Shown piece after piece: positions 18,574 through 25,649 of a stretch of 64,000 nucleotides of DNA (within the stretch, counting starts at the first letter, position 1; each line of letters begins with the position of its first letter). This DNA is from JACQWX01 sp041662295. Its GTDB lineage: Bacteria; Elusimicrobiota; Elusimicrobia; UBA1565; UBA9628. The notes under the pieces are model-generated. The model had not been told where the DNA came from. It worked only from the letters and a program-made list of their open reading frames with translations, and ran no database searches. The position numbers were made by a program, and so were the translations under genes. The stretch covers positions 1 to 64,000 of the forward strand of contig JBAZSR010000002.1 of NCBI GenBank assembly GCA_041662295.1, in the 5' to 3' direction.

Positions 18574-19098
18574 ATGGGCACTTCCCTTGAGCCGCAGAAC
18601 ATCGAAAGCCGCATCCACCTCATCCGCGGGCATCGGGTCATGCTGGACCGCGACCTGGCGAAAACCTACAGTGTCTCGACCATCCGTCTCAATCAGCAGG
18701 TACGCAGGAATCTGGAACGCTTCCCTGAGGACTTCATGTTCCAACTGACGAAGGAAGCGGCCGTCGCTCTAAGATTGCAAAATGCAATCTTAAAGGCTGG
18801 TCGTGGCCGGCACCGAAAATACCTGCCCTACGCCTTCACCGAACACGGCGCGGTCATGCTCTCAGCCGTCCTGAGGACCCCCGTCGCTGTCACGGCCAGC
18901 ATCCAGATCGTTCGCGCCTTCAACAGGATGCGAAAGATGGCCGCAGCCCACAAGGACCTAGCCCTCGCCCTCTCAGAACTTGCCAACAAAGTCGCCGGGC
19001 ATGACGATCAGTTCAAGATCGTCTTTGACGCTCTCCAGCGGCTCGAGGAACCGCCTGCCACGCCGCGCAAGCAGATAGGCTTTGTACCGCCGGGTTGA
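18574..19098 (+). CDS. ORF6N-domain DNA-binding protein, intact copy
   Basis: 174 residues. The N-terminal ORF6N domain (IHLIRGHRVMLDRDLAKTYS, RFPEDFMFQLTKEA) leads into KYLPYAFTEHGAVML and a C-terminal helical region (LALALSELANKVAGHDDQFK). ORF6N proteins are DNA-binding, often phage-derived, and frequently carried as single genes in islands. The coding sequence contains an inverted repeat (18770-18779 with 18783-18792, three-base loop) at the point where the IS entered copy 1. The start is set by homology with copy 1. The leader has TATATA a few bases upstream. Confidence 0.88.
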   Translation: MGTSLEPQNIESRIHLIRGHRVMLDRDLAKTYSVSTIRLNQQVRRNLERFPEDFMFQLTKEAAVALRLQNAILKAGRGRHRKYLPYAFTEHGAVMLSAVLRTPVAVTASIQIVRAFNRMRKMAAAHKDLALALSELANKVAGHDDQFKIVFDALQRLEEPPATPRKQIGFVPPG

Positions 19099-19140
19099 AG
19101 CCGCACTGATGCGGTGCCAAGCTGCCACCGCAGCTAAATG

Positions 19141-19165
19141 AAAAAGCCGCCCCTCAAGGCGGCTT
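19141..19165 (-). terminator. Terminator downstream of tRNA-Val (left copy)
   Basis: A GCCGCC/GGCGGC stem with flanking A-T pairs and a CCTCAA loop. On the minus strand five T residues follow. It could end tRNA-Val transcription leftward and also ORF6N transcription rightward. Confidence 0.6.
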
Positions 19166-19175
19166 CGGGAAAACT

Positions 19176-19247
19176 TGGGCAGTATAGGATTTGAACCTAT
19201 GACCCCTGTCGTGTGAGGACAGTGCTCTACCGCTGAGCTAACTGCCC
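19176..19247 (-). tRNA. tRNA-Val(CAC), left copy
   Basis: A 72-base cloverleaf. The acceptor GGGCAGT pairs with ACTGCCC, the anticodon stem CTGTC/GACAG encloses CTCACAC (anticodon CAC), the T-arm is TAGGTTCAAATCCTA, and the discriminator base is A. CCA is not encoded. It is identical to the copy at 24952, including three bases beyond the 5' end, and marks the left boundary of the integrative element. Confidence 0.95.
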
Positions 19248-19273
19248 GGCTGCTCCGTCTGAGAGCCTCCTAG

Positions 19274-19305
19274 GACAAGAACCAATTCTTGTCGAGTATA
19301 GTGCT
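19274..19305. repeat. Left-end inverted repeat and 15-bp direct repeat of the element
   Basis: GACAAGAA (19274-19281) and TTCTTGTC (19286-19293) form a perfect 8-bp inverted repeat with a four-base loop. It is followed by GTCGAGTATAGTGCT (19291-19305), found again at 24854-24868 near the right end in the same orientation. The 15-mer includes TATACT on the minus strand, so it may be a promoter (integrase on the right, tRNA-Val on the left) or an integrase arm site. Confidence 0.6.
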
Positions 19306-19356
19306 CTCGTAAAGGCCGTGCTTTGACCTGTTCTTCACGAATTGTAGCAGATTGCC

Positions 19357-20076
19357 CTAGGGACTCTTCTTTTTCCCCTTGTCGCTTGGCAAAGAGCCGA
19401 CTACGGTGTCCAACTCCGAGATATCCAGATGCCCAGACTCCAGGTGCTTCCATAAATATTCTACTTCGGCGGGAGAGGGGGCTTCTCTTCCCGCCCTTTT
19501 GAATGAATCCTTGATGGCAGCAACCCCAACTGCTTTTGAAGTCGCACCTTTGTCTTTTATGATTTTCCGCTTAATATCTTCATCAAGCCCCCGCAAGGCC
19601 CAATTCTCATTCAAGAAAGTCACTATTATTGCGTGTTTGGCCCACCGGGTTCCCAATCGTGACATGCGTTTCCCTAAGTCGTGGTCGCCGGATTCGGCAA
19701 TGTAGTCGCATAAGGCCGCAAGGGAAAGGAGCAGGGATTGTGAAGGGACGCCACTGTAGGGGTACTTCTTGAGGGCACCGACAGCCTCCTTGGAACTGGA
19801 GAAAGAAAGGGGAATCGCTTCCGGTCTAAATGACACATAATCAAGCTGTATCTCCAATTCTTCAAGAAAGTGTTGAATTTGCGACGGTGACAATAGCCCT
19901 TCGGGAAAACCTGTTGACGCCTGACTTCGAAACGATTCTATCCGAGCATAGTGTGCGGTGGTGACTGTCGAGCTATATAAGGATTCAACTACTCCCATTT
20001 CGGCACAAGCGAGACCTGGACCAACAAGGGTAACGAAAACTATCGCAAAGAGTCTCTCGCCGAGAAACCGCTGCAT
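19357..20076 (-). CDS. Exported protein of unknown function (element cargo)
   Basis: About 239 residues. The N-terminal signal (MQRFLGERLFAIVFVTLVGP) is cleaved near ACAEM, followed by a largely helical protein with a Lys-rich C-terminus (DKGKKKSP). No family recognised. The ATG at 20076 is 5 bases after GAGG. The in-frame GTG at 20082 would overlap that Shine-Dalgarno. Confidence 0.68.
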   Translation of the reverse strand: MQRFLGERLFAIVFVTLVGPGLACAEMGVVESLYSSTVTTAHYARIESFRSQASTGFPEGLLSPSQIQHFLEELEIQLDYVSFRPEAIPLSFSSSKEAVGALKKYPYSGVPSQSLLLSLAALCDYIAESGDHDLGKRMSRLGTRWAKHAIIVTFLNENWALRGLDEDIKRKIIKDKGATSKAVGVAAIKDSFKRAGREAPSPAEVEYLWKHLESGHLDISELDTVVGSLPSDKGKKKSP

Positions 20077-20176
20077 AAACACCTCTCTATCCTTGCCAAT
20101 AAATCATCCCATACAACCAGGGCTCGGACCCAATGATATCACAGAACTCGCATCTCCTGAGCTTTTCCTTGTTGCA

Positions 20177-20578
20177 TCAGGGCAGGACTCTCTCTGTCGA
20201 GTCCGTAACGCCCTCGAAAGGCGTTTCTGCTTTGTCGGCAAGTTCCTTCAAAATACGCAACGCCTCCGCATCAAGGTCCGCATCTGTCCAATCCCTGTAG
20301 ACCTCGCCCGCTACCCCTTCAATGCTGATATCAGAACATTGTCGAGGTTTGCCATAACCCCGCTCAATGATATATGTGGCTGCCGTTAGTCGCTCCTGAA
20401 GCGACGGAGCAATCAGGTTCCCGCGCCTATCTGGGACCTTCTCTGAGCCCTCTGCAACCCGCTCCAAGAAGGCAAAGCCGAATTTGTCTGCCCATTCCGC
20501 ACACCGCCGAATGTACCCGCTCCCCTTGGGCCGACCCGGCCCTCCGGGGTTACCCTTCTCAAATGGTCTACCTGGCAT
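20177..20578 (-). CDS. DUF5681-like protein
   Basis: 133 residues. It begins MPGRPFEKGNPGGPGRPKGS, the Gly/Pro-rich motif typical of DUF5681 proteins, which are often found next to phage and integrative-element packaging or replication genes. The rest is helical (LQERLTAATYIIERGYGKP). The ATG at 20578 has GGAGG five bases upstream. The frame stays open further upstream, but that part lacks a Shine-Dalgarno. It is separated from the upstream gene by about 190 bases. Confidence 0.75.
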   Translation of the reverse strand: MPGRPFEKGNPGGPGRPKGSGYIRRCAEWADKFGFAFLERVAEGSEKVPDRRGNLIAPSLQERLTAATYIIERGYGKPRQCSDISIEGVAGEVYRDWTDADLDAEALRILKELADKAETPFEGVTDSTERVLP

Positions 20579-20770
20579 AAGTGCCTCCGCGACATTCCTG
20601 CGATAAATAACGCCCCACCACACAAAAGGAAAAATCGCTCCCATGCCCCTTGGGCAAGAAAGACAGCCTGTTCTCGGCACTGTTCTGTTCCGAATGCTCT
20701 TGTTCAGAACCCGGTGGGGGCATGCGTGTTATTACTCCCTTTGACCTAGCCTTAACATCACCTTGACATC

Positions 20771-21865
20771 TCATTGATATAGCCTTGATGTTGCATTCTG
20801 CCTCAGCCTGTCATAAATTGCGCCCCAATGCATCATGCTTTCGTTGGCCTTCGCCCACCATGCGGCCGTCATCTTAGTCCTAGGCCGATAGTGAAGTCGG
20901 GCAATGCCAATCAAAACCACCTCCGTCATATGTCTGAGCACTGGGAGCAGAATGGGCTCACAATCGAGTTCTTCCCTAGCCCAGTCGAGCTGCCCCGGCG
21001 TAACCATTCTGACGGCGGCCTCCTGGGCCTTGGTTCCCAACTTGTTTTCAATGTCCTCTCCCTGGCCGCAACCGACTGAATGGATTATTTCTGCTTCCGG
21101 CTTGTCTGACTCGTACAGGTGGGGAATCCACTTCAATATCCCAAGGTCCCGCAACTGACCCAACCGTCTAAAAGCATCTGTTGCTTTCGACTCTCCCCCC
21201 GCCTTCTCCTCCTCAGTCAAGGTTGCTCGATAATGAGGTTCTAGCGAACCACTACACGACACCCATTCCCGAGGATTTCCAAACCCCCAGACAACATAAG
21301 GCCCCTGCTGCCCAACCCGAACCCGCTCGAATACCTCCCAAGCCAGACTCCGTCTGATTCCGCCGGAATCGGGGAGAAATTGCTCATGGTAGAGGTCAAC
21401 AAATAGTCGGAGGGTCATTACATCCTGACACTGCCGGACCCGTTCCAATGGGGAATCCTCGCCGTTGGCCCCCACCACAAGGGAATTCGGGAGAAAGACC
21501 AACCCGGCCTCTGGAGTCGGTTTGCTTCGCAAACTATAGAGGGGGCGAGTCCCTTCCTTGTCCTTTGTGATTAGCCTGGCCTTTATGAGCTTGCCTATGG
21601 CATCCTTGGCTCGCATCCGGCTGATTCGCGTGTATGTCTCAATGGCATGAGTGCTTGCCCTTGTAACATCGTTCAGCCTCCCACTGAAACTCGCCATCAC
21701 CATATAGGCCACGGCAGGGTTGAGACCTAGGGTGCAGACGCGTTCCCAATGCTTGCCGTCTATGGCAAAGAAATGCCCCACCCCGCAGCTAGACTCTGGG
21801 GCCCCACACGGAGCCAACGCAGGCACGGCACCCACTATTCCCCTCGCATATTCTCCCGGGGTCAT
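20771..21865 (-). CDS. Element protein with winged-helix-like region
   Basis: 364 residues, no membrane segments. The segment RISRMRAKDAIGKLIKARLITK (about residues 79-100) fits a winged helix-turn-helix that distinguishes conditions before a beta-wing (RPLYSL). The rest is unassigned. The gene position, downstream of two small genes in an operon next to a structured intergenic region, would suit a replication or regulatory protein of the element, but this is a guess. The start overlaps the preceding stop by four bases (ATGA). Confidence 0.65.
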   Translation of the reverse strand: MTPGEYARGIVGAVPALAPCGAPESSCGVGHFFAIDGKHWERVCTLGLNPAVAYMVMASFSGRLNDVTRASTHAIETYTRISRMRAKDAIGKLIKARLITKDKEGTRPLYSLRSKPTPEAGLVFLPNSLVVGANGEDSPLERVRQCQDVMTLRLFVDLYHEQFLPDSGGIRRSLAWEVFERVRVGQQGPYVVWGFGNPREWVSCSGSLEPHYRATLTEEEKAGGESKATDAFRRLGQLRDLGILKWIPHLYESDKPEAEIIHSVGCGQGEDIENKLGTKAQEAAVRMVTPGQLDWAREELDCEPILLPVLRHMTEVVLIGIARLHYRPRTKMTAAWWAKANESMMHWGAIYDRLRQNATSRLYQ

Positions 21866-22200
21866 GGCTGCACCCCCTCAAATAGGCCAGGCTGAGCCGA
21901 CTCAGCCTTATGCCACAACCTCAGAGGCAAGGCTATTTGCGGCTCGTATCCCGCATAGTGAATGGGCCTGCCCTCTTGTCTAATTCGCCCCAAACTCGCA
22001 GAATAGGAAATGCCCGAATCCTTATCGGTCAGCAGGACTTCGATTACGCCTTGTTTCTGTGCCGCATCTAGTTGAGGAACGCTGAGTGCCCAGGAAGGTT
22101 CTGGATATCTCAACTGGTTCTTACTTCGGACTGATTTGACCAGCCGCGCCCCGACGATACGTCCAGGAATCTTTTTCGGGTTGAAGGGGGTAGCACTCAT
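21862..22200 (-). CDS. Small element protein of unknown function
   Basis: 112 residues, soluble, with a basic N-terminus (NPKKIPGRIVGARLVKSVRSK) and a hydrophobic middle. It overlaps both neighbours by four bases, so it is translated as part of the 22418-20771 operon. No homologue recognised. Confidence 0.62.
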   Translation of the reverse strand: MSATPFNPKKIPGRIVGARLVKSVRSKNQLRYPEPSWALSVPQLDAAQKQGVIEVLLTDKDSGISYSASLGRIRQEGRPIHYAGYEPQIALPLRLWHKAESAQPGLFEGVQP

Positions 22201-22418
22201 ACTTTCCCTCCCTTCGATTCTGCCAATACCTGATACACCCGGCGTGGCGTGATTCCGAGCAGGCTAGAGAGTTGATTGGCCGTCTTCCCTGCGGCGTGAA
22301 GGCGAAGGAGTTTTGCTTTGTCAATTCTGTCCCGCTTCGGAACATAGATTATTCGCCCTCCAGCCCTAGCCCTCAGCCTCGCCAAACACCTTTTGCATAC
22401 GCAATCCATCAATGCCAT
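22197..22418 (-). CDS. Helix-turn-helix protein, first gene of the element operon
   Basis: 73 residues. The C-terminal half (KAKLLRLHAAGKTANQLSSL and LGITPRRVYQVL) is a clear homeodomain-like helix-turn-helix like that of resolvases and Mor-type regulators. The N-terminus has CVCKRCLARLR, possibly half of a metal-binding site. GGGAGG lies six bases before the ATG. As the promoter-proximal gene it is a plausible autoregulator. Confidence 0.72.
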   Translation of the reverse strand: MALMDCVCKRCLARLRARAGGRIIYVPKRDRIDKAKLLRLHAAGKTANQLSSLLGITPRRVYQVLAESKGGKV

Positions 22419-22987
22419 ATATAACCTCCCAGGAAATAAAAATGGCCCGTCAATAGTTAGAACAACTCGTCGGAGCCTAGGTATACCTAGACCCTAACGG
22501 CTTTTCTTTCCTATCGACAAGCCTGGGTGGTTATCCGATGGACCGTCCGTATTGGGTTATCGGACTGAATTGTGCGGCCCCTTTCGGGGTTGTCCCACAT
22601 CCAGCCCGGCCCACGGACTTCTTCGGGCCAACAGCACTTGCTTCATGTTCCTACACCATCCGCACATTGGGCCCTTGCGGGTTATCCTAGGGCGAAGCAT
22701 GAACACGATGCCCCAATAACGGAGGGGCCTCCCGTTTGTGTCATCAACTCAAAGAACAGGGGAAACCTTCAATCAATTATACCAGTTCAACTTGCCTTAC
22801 CACTGAAAAACCGCCGGGAAATCCTTTGACCAGTTCTTCACCCCATGCAACAAACTATGCCAGCCGGAACCTCTCCCTCCCCTTTAGCTAAGCCCCTATG
22901 CAGTCCAACGACGAGCCTTACCGATGTCCCTAAAAAGCACCGTCAATTGCTTGACCCCTTTGAGGAACAAGTAATAGACTCATCCTG
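22419..22987. other. 569-bp structured non-coding region of the element
   Basis: I find no convincing gene here. It contains a perfect 14-bp palindrome CTAGGTATACCTAG (22477-22490), three copies of GGTTATC (22529, 22555, 22680), and several short GC hairpins such as CCCCTTTCGGGG. It separates a leftward operon from rightward lipoprotein genes, so it must hold promoters. The repeats could also mark an origin or operators. Confidence 0.5.
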
Positions 22988-23377
22988 ATGACCAAATTAA
23001 ATGCTACGCGTGGATTTCTTTTGGCTCTAGCCCTGGCACCCCTCGGCGGGTGCGCCACAACACCCAAGAGTAGCCCAGGCAATCTTACCCACGGCGGGGT
23101 CCAACTCTTTCTCAAGAAAGGCGTAACCACGCAAGCAGAGGTCCTTGAGAAATTTGGTGCCCCAAACATCGCTACGGTTGATGGTGCGGGGCATGAAGTC
23201 TGGACCTACCAAAAGCACGCCTCTGTTTCCCATGAGTCTTCTGGGTATGCGACGATTGTCCTGTTTGGAGGGTCTTCCAGCGGTTTTGAACAATCGTCCC
23301 GCACGATGACATTGATTATTAAATTTAACGACACAAAGGTCGTTTCAGATTTCAGCAGCATGTACTCTAGCTTCTAG
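22988..23377 (+). CDS. Lipoprotein with SmpA/BamE-like domain
   Basis: 129 residues. A signal peptide II site is at LGGC (about residue 22). The mature part contains FLKKGVTTQAEVLEKFGAPN and VWTYQK, the pattern of SmpA/OmlA (BamE) domains in which a short helix is followed by a beta-sheet. Such small lipoproteins are common; a role in outer-membrane assembly cannot be assumed for a mobile-element gene. It is followed 8 bases later by another lipoprotein gene. Confidence 0.75.
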   Translation: MTKLNATRGFLLALALAPLGGCATTPKSSPGNLTHGGVQLFLKKGVTTQAEVLEKFGAPNIATVDGAGHEVWTYQKHASVSHESSGYATIVLFGGSSSGFEQSSRTMTLIIKFNDTKVVSDFSSMYSSF

Positions 23378-23385
23378 GAGCATTT

Positions 23386-23838
23386 ATGAAAAAATTCATT
23401 GCAGTACTCCTACTTGCAATTTTGTCTGGCTGTGCATCGGCTCCAAAATTGACCTCGCTTGAGTTGCAGGCGATTCAGAAACGACAATATGATTCATCGA
23501 AACAGATTGTTTTCGCATCCGCAATGTCGGTCTTTCAGGACCTGGGCTACACCATCAAGAGCGCGGATATACAAACTGGACTGATTCAAGCTCAGAGCCC
23601 GACGGAAAGCACCGTATTTTTCGGGTCCTACATGAGCAATGTTGAGGCAACCGCTTTTGTTGAAGAACTATCACCCGCCAAATCAAGCATCCGCTTAAAC
23701 TTTGTTCAGGTAAATGAATCCTCCTCTGGATATGGAATGAAGTCCAAGTCGGACACCCCCATCGTGGACTCCAAGGTTTACCAAAACGCTTTCACAAAGA
23801 TTCAAGAAGCGATTTTCATTCGCACGAATACTCAGTAA
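23386..23838 (+). CDS. Lipoprotein of unknown function
   Basis: 150 residues. Signal MKKFIAVLLLAILSGC with lipobox LSGC. The mature domain (VFQDLGYTIKSADIQTGLIQ) resembles small beta-alpha lipoprotein domains that sense or bind at the envelope, but I cannot name the family. AGGAG lies six bases before the ATG, and it forms a pair with the BamE-like lipoprotein. Confidence 0.72.
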   Translation: MKKFIAVLLLAILSGCASAPKLTSLELQAIQKRQYDSSKQIVFASAMSVFQDLGYTIKSADIQTGLIQAQSPTESTVFFGSYMSNVEATAFVEELSPAKSSIRLNFVQVNESSSGYGMKSKSDTPIVDSKVYQNAFTKIQEAIFIRTNTQ

Positions 23839-23870
23839 CCCCTCCCCCCTGACTAGCCTTCCCTAAAAAG

Positions 23871-24836
23871 CTAATCCAACCTGACTCGCTTCCTCTCGCC
23901 AGGGAGAGGCCCCATCTTATCCAATGGGCTAGCTCGACGGTGTTCTGTCAAAGCATCATCGTCGGTCATGTTGACATAGTTCCTCACCATGTCGAGGGAG
24001 GAATGCCCCAAGAGCTTTTGCAAGGCCATGATGTCCCCCCCATTCCTGAGGAATTGGAGAGCAAAGAAGTGCCTCAACGCATGGGGAGAGAGCCTATCAG
24101 CGGCAATCCCTACCGTCCTGGTGTAGCGTTTCATCCTGTGGGCGAAGTGTGTCCGTTTCAGCGTCCTTCCAAAACGGTCAATCCATAGGCTATCGCATCC
24201 CTCGACGGTGCCCCTCTTTCGCATCCAGAGCATGAGGGCATGACGGGCAGTGCTCCCGAAGGCAATCCGGCGCTCCTTCCCTCCTTTCCCCATAACCGCG
24301 ATGGTGTTGCTTCCCCAATCAATCTCGGAGAGCTTCACGGAAAGGGCCTCGCTGATTCTCAGCCCTGTATCGGCCAGAAACAGTATTAGGGAATGGTCCC
24401 GAAGGCCGAGAGCTTTGCCTGTGTCAATCACTTCGAGGATACGCCTCAATTCCTCGACGGTGATAGGCTTTAGGAATCTCCGCTCCCGCCTGGGATGTTC
24501 TACCTTTTCCATCGGGTCGAGGATTATCAGCCCGTCCCGGTGTAGGAAGTGCCAGAAGGTTCTGAGTATCTTGAAGATACAGGCTACCGTCGTGGGTTTG
24601 TTGCCTCTCTCCTTACAGTGGTCGAGGAAGGCCCTCAGGTGTGGGGATTGAATCTCACCGGGCGAAAGGTTGCCATTCTCTGCTACCCAAGCCCGGAACA
24701 ATCTCAACCGGACAGCATAGAGGTCGATAGTCGGCTGAGAAAGATTGAGGCTCTTGCACCGCAAGAGAAACATCCTCGCGGCAGTGTCCCAATTGAGGGT
24801 TTGCGGGGTAATGCTTGCGATATTCAACCTGTCCAT
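23871..24836 (-). CDS. Tyrosine recombinase/integrase of the element
   Basis: About 321 residues. A SAM-like core-binding domain (residues 10-100) is followed by the catalytic domain: Arg in DTGLRISEALS, Lys in MGKGGKERRI, HALRHFFA (His, Arg), LGHSS and the nucleophile Tyr in MVRNYVNM. It should integrate and excise the element at tRNA-Val. The ATG at 24836 has GGAGG five bases upstream. The TTG at 24848 overlaps that site. A TATACT -10 lies at 24863-24858, within the 15-bp repeat shared with the left end, so integrase binding could repress its own gene. Confidence 0.92.
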   Translation of the reverse strand: MDRLNIASITPQTLNWDTAARMFLLRCKSLNLSQPTIDLYAVRLRLFRAWVAENGNLSPGEIQSPHLRAFLDHCKERGNKPTTVACIFKILRTFWHFLHRDGLIILDPMEKVEHPRRERRFLKPITVEELRRILEVIDTGKALGLRDHSLILFLADTGLRISEALSVKLSEIDWGSNTIAVMGKGGKERRIAFGSTARHALMLWMRKRGTVEGCDSLWIDRFGRTLKRTHFAHRMKRYTRTVGIAADRLSPHALRHFFALQFLRNGGDIMALQKLLGHSSLDMVRNYVNMTDDDALTEHRRASPLDKMGPLPGERKRVRLD

Positions 24837-24853
24837 GTGCTCCTCCAAAACAG

Positions 24854-24868
24854 GTCGAGTATAGTGCT
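24854..24868. repeat. Right-end copy of the 15-bp direct repeat (integrase promoter)
   Basis: GTCGAGTATAGTGCT, as at 19291-19305. On the minus strand it contains TATACT, placed about 21 bp before the integrase start. Confidence 0.6.
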
Positions 24869-24951
24869 GTCATGGGCCCCAAAAGGCCCAGAAAAAGCAC
24901 CTTCCAGACTTTACGCTAGGTGGGTTCTCCGACGGAGAGGACAGCGAGGAA

Positions 24952-25023
24952 TGGGCAGTATAGGATTTGAACCTATGACCCCTGTCGTGTGAGGACAGTG
25001 CTCTACCGCTGAGCTAACTGCCC
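24952..25023 (-). tRNA. tRNA-Val(CAC), right copy
   Basis: Identical to 19176-19247. Upstream on the minus strand a TAGAAT -10 (25039-25034) gives a start site a few bases before the mature 5' end, which suggests this is the native gene. The integrase gene begins about 115 bp from its 3' end. Confidence 0.95.
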
Positions 25024-25033
25024 GGCAGAGGAT

Positions 25034-25039
25034 ATTCTA
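25034..25039 (-). promoter_or_regulatory. -10 of tRNA-Val (right copy)
   Basis: TAGAAT on the minus strand, 10 bp before the tRNA 5' base. The left copy lacks this flank. Confidence 0.5.
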
Positions 25040-25078
25040 CAACACTTTTCCGCTGGCCCCCAACCCGCACTAGGAAAG

Positions 25079-25534
25079 TCATGCCGGACCGGAGGAACAG
25101 CGCCGGTAGAGGCCGTTCTTGCGGACCATCAGCTTGTTGATGATGAATTCGCGGCGCAGGGTGCAGACGTCCTCGTGGAACCGGCGGAGGGTGTCGTTGA
25201 CCTCGGCTTCGGTGTAGACCCTCCCTTGAAGGAAATTCGAGGCCAGCCGCTCGAGGACGAGGAGGCGCTTGCCCCGCTTGGCCGGGATGCTGACGAGCCT
25301 CCCGTCCGCGCTGAAAAAACTCTGGAGTACGCGGTCCTGATCGCTGAGCCGGTTCGAATGCCGCTCAAGCCACTCGCGCACCGAGGCCTCCTCGACCCGC
25401 CAGTCCTTGCCGAGCTTGTACGCCTTGATCTCCCCGCTTTGGAGCTTGCGCAGCACGACCTGAGTGTTCATCCGGAGGATCTCGGCCACTTCCGCGGCTG
25501 TCAGCAGCTTGAGGTCTCTGATCTCGCTCTTCAT
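25079..25534 (-). CDS. Regulator with excisionase-like HTH and DUF2087 domain
   Basis: 151 residues. Residues 8-60 form an excisionase/MerR-like helix-turn-helix (LLTAAEVAEILRMNTQVVLR, KLGKDWRVEEASVREWLER). Residues 72-142 match DUF2087 (GRLVSIPAKRGKRLLVLERL, FHEDVCTLRREFI), a domain usually found at the end of ArsR- or AraC-type regulators. The pairing suggests a transcription factor with a ligand- or protein-responsive C-terminus. It lies just outside the integrative element and diverges from uvsE across three phased repeats that may be its operator. Confidence 0.8.
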   Translation of the reverse strand: MKSEIRDLKLLTAAEVAEILRMNTQVVLRKLQSGEIKAYKLGKDWRVEEASVREWLERHSNRLSDQDRVLQSFFSADGRLVSIPAKRGKRLLVLERLASNFLQGRVYTEAEVNDTLRRFHEDVCTLRREFIINKLMVRKNGLYRRCSSGPA

Positions 25535-25540
25535 ATTGTG

Positions 25541-25570
25541 TACTTTTATGTACTTTAAGATACTTTACAA
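25541..25570. promoter_or_regulatory. Three tandem 10-bp repeats, candidate operator
   Basis: TACTTTTATG, TACTTTAAGA and TACTTTACAA lie at exactly 10-bp intervals, so the TACTTT cores fall on one face of the helix. They begin 6 bp before the start codon of the DUF2087 regulator (minus strand) and about 80 bp before uvsE. Confidence 0.6.
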
Positions 25571-25649
25571 TATACCGGCGCCCCAATCAAGGGCGCCCGG
25601 CGCACCCAAGAGCCTCTTTTCGCGTCCAAAGGGCAGTAGGGAAACGACC

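Larger units (their letters stand above)
19248..24951. mobile_element. Integrative element between duplicated tRNA-Val genes
   Basis: A 75-bp direct repeat (19176-19250 and 24952-25026), comprising the whole tRNA plus GGC, bounds about 5.7 kb. Base composition is visibly lower in GC than the flanks. A tyrosine integrase reads away from the right tRNA copy, whose 3' end it abuts, the classic tRNA-targeting arrangement. The right tRNA keeps its own promoter, so it is probably the original and the left one the copy carried in. Contents: one exported protein, a leftward operon with a DUF5681-like gene and helix-turn-helix proteins, and two lipoproteins. Confidence 0.85.

Noticed and set aside
22572..22829. 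85-codon open frame in the element intergenic region
   Set aside because: No Shine-Dalgarno or nearby -10, low-complexity Pro/His/Ser content, and it runs through the repeat-rich segment.
24952..25023. The two tRNA-Val copies as an assembly duplication
   Set aside because: Flanking sequences differ on both sides of each copy, and a tRNA-abutting tyrosine integrase explains the arrangement.
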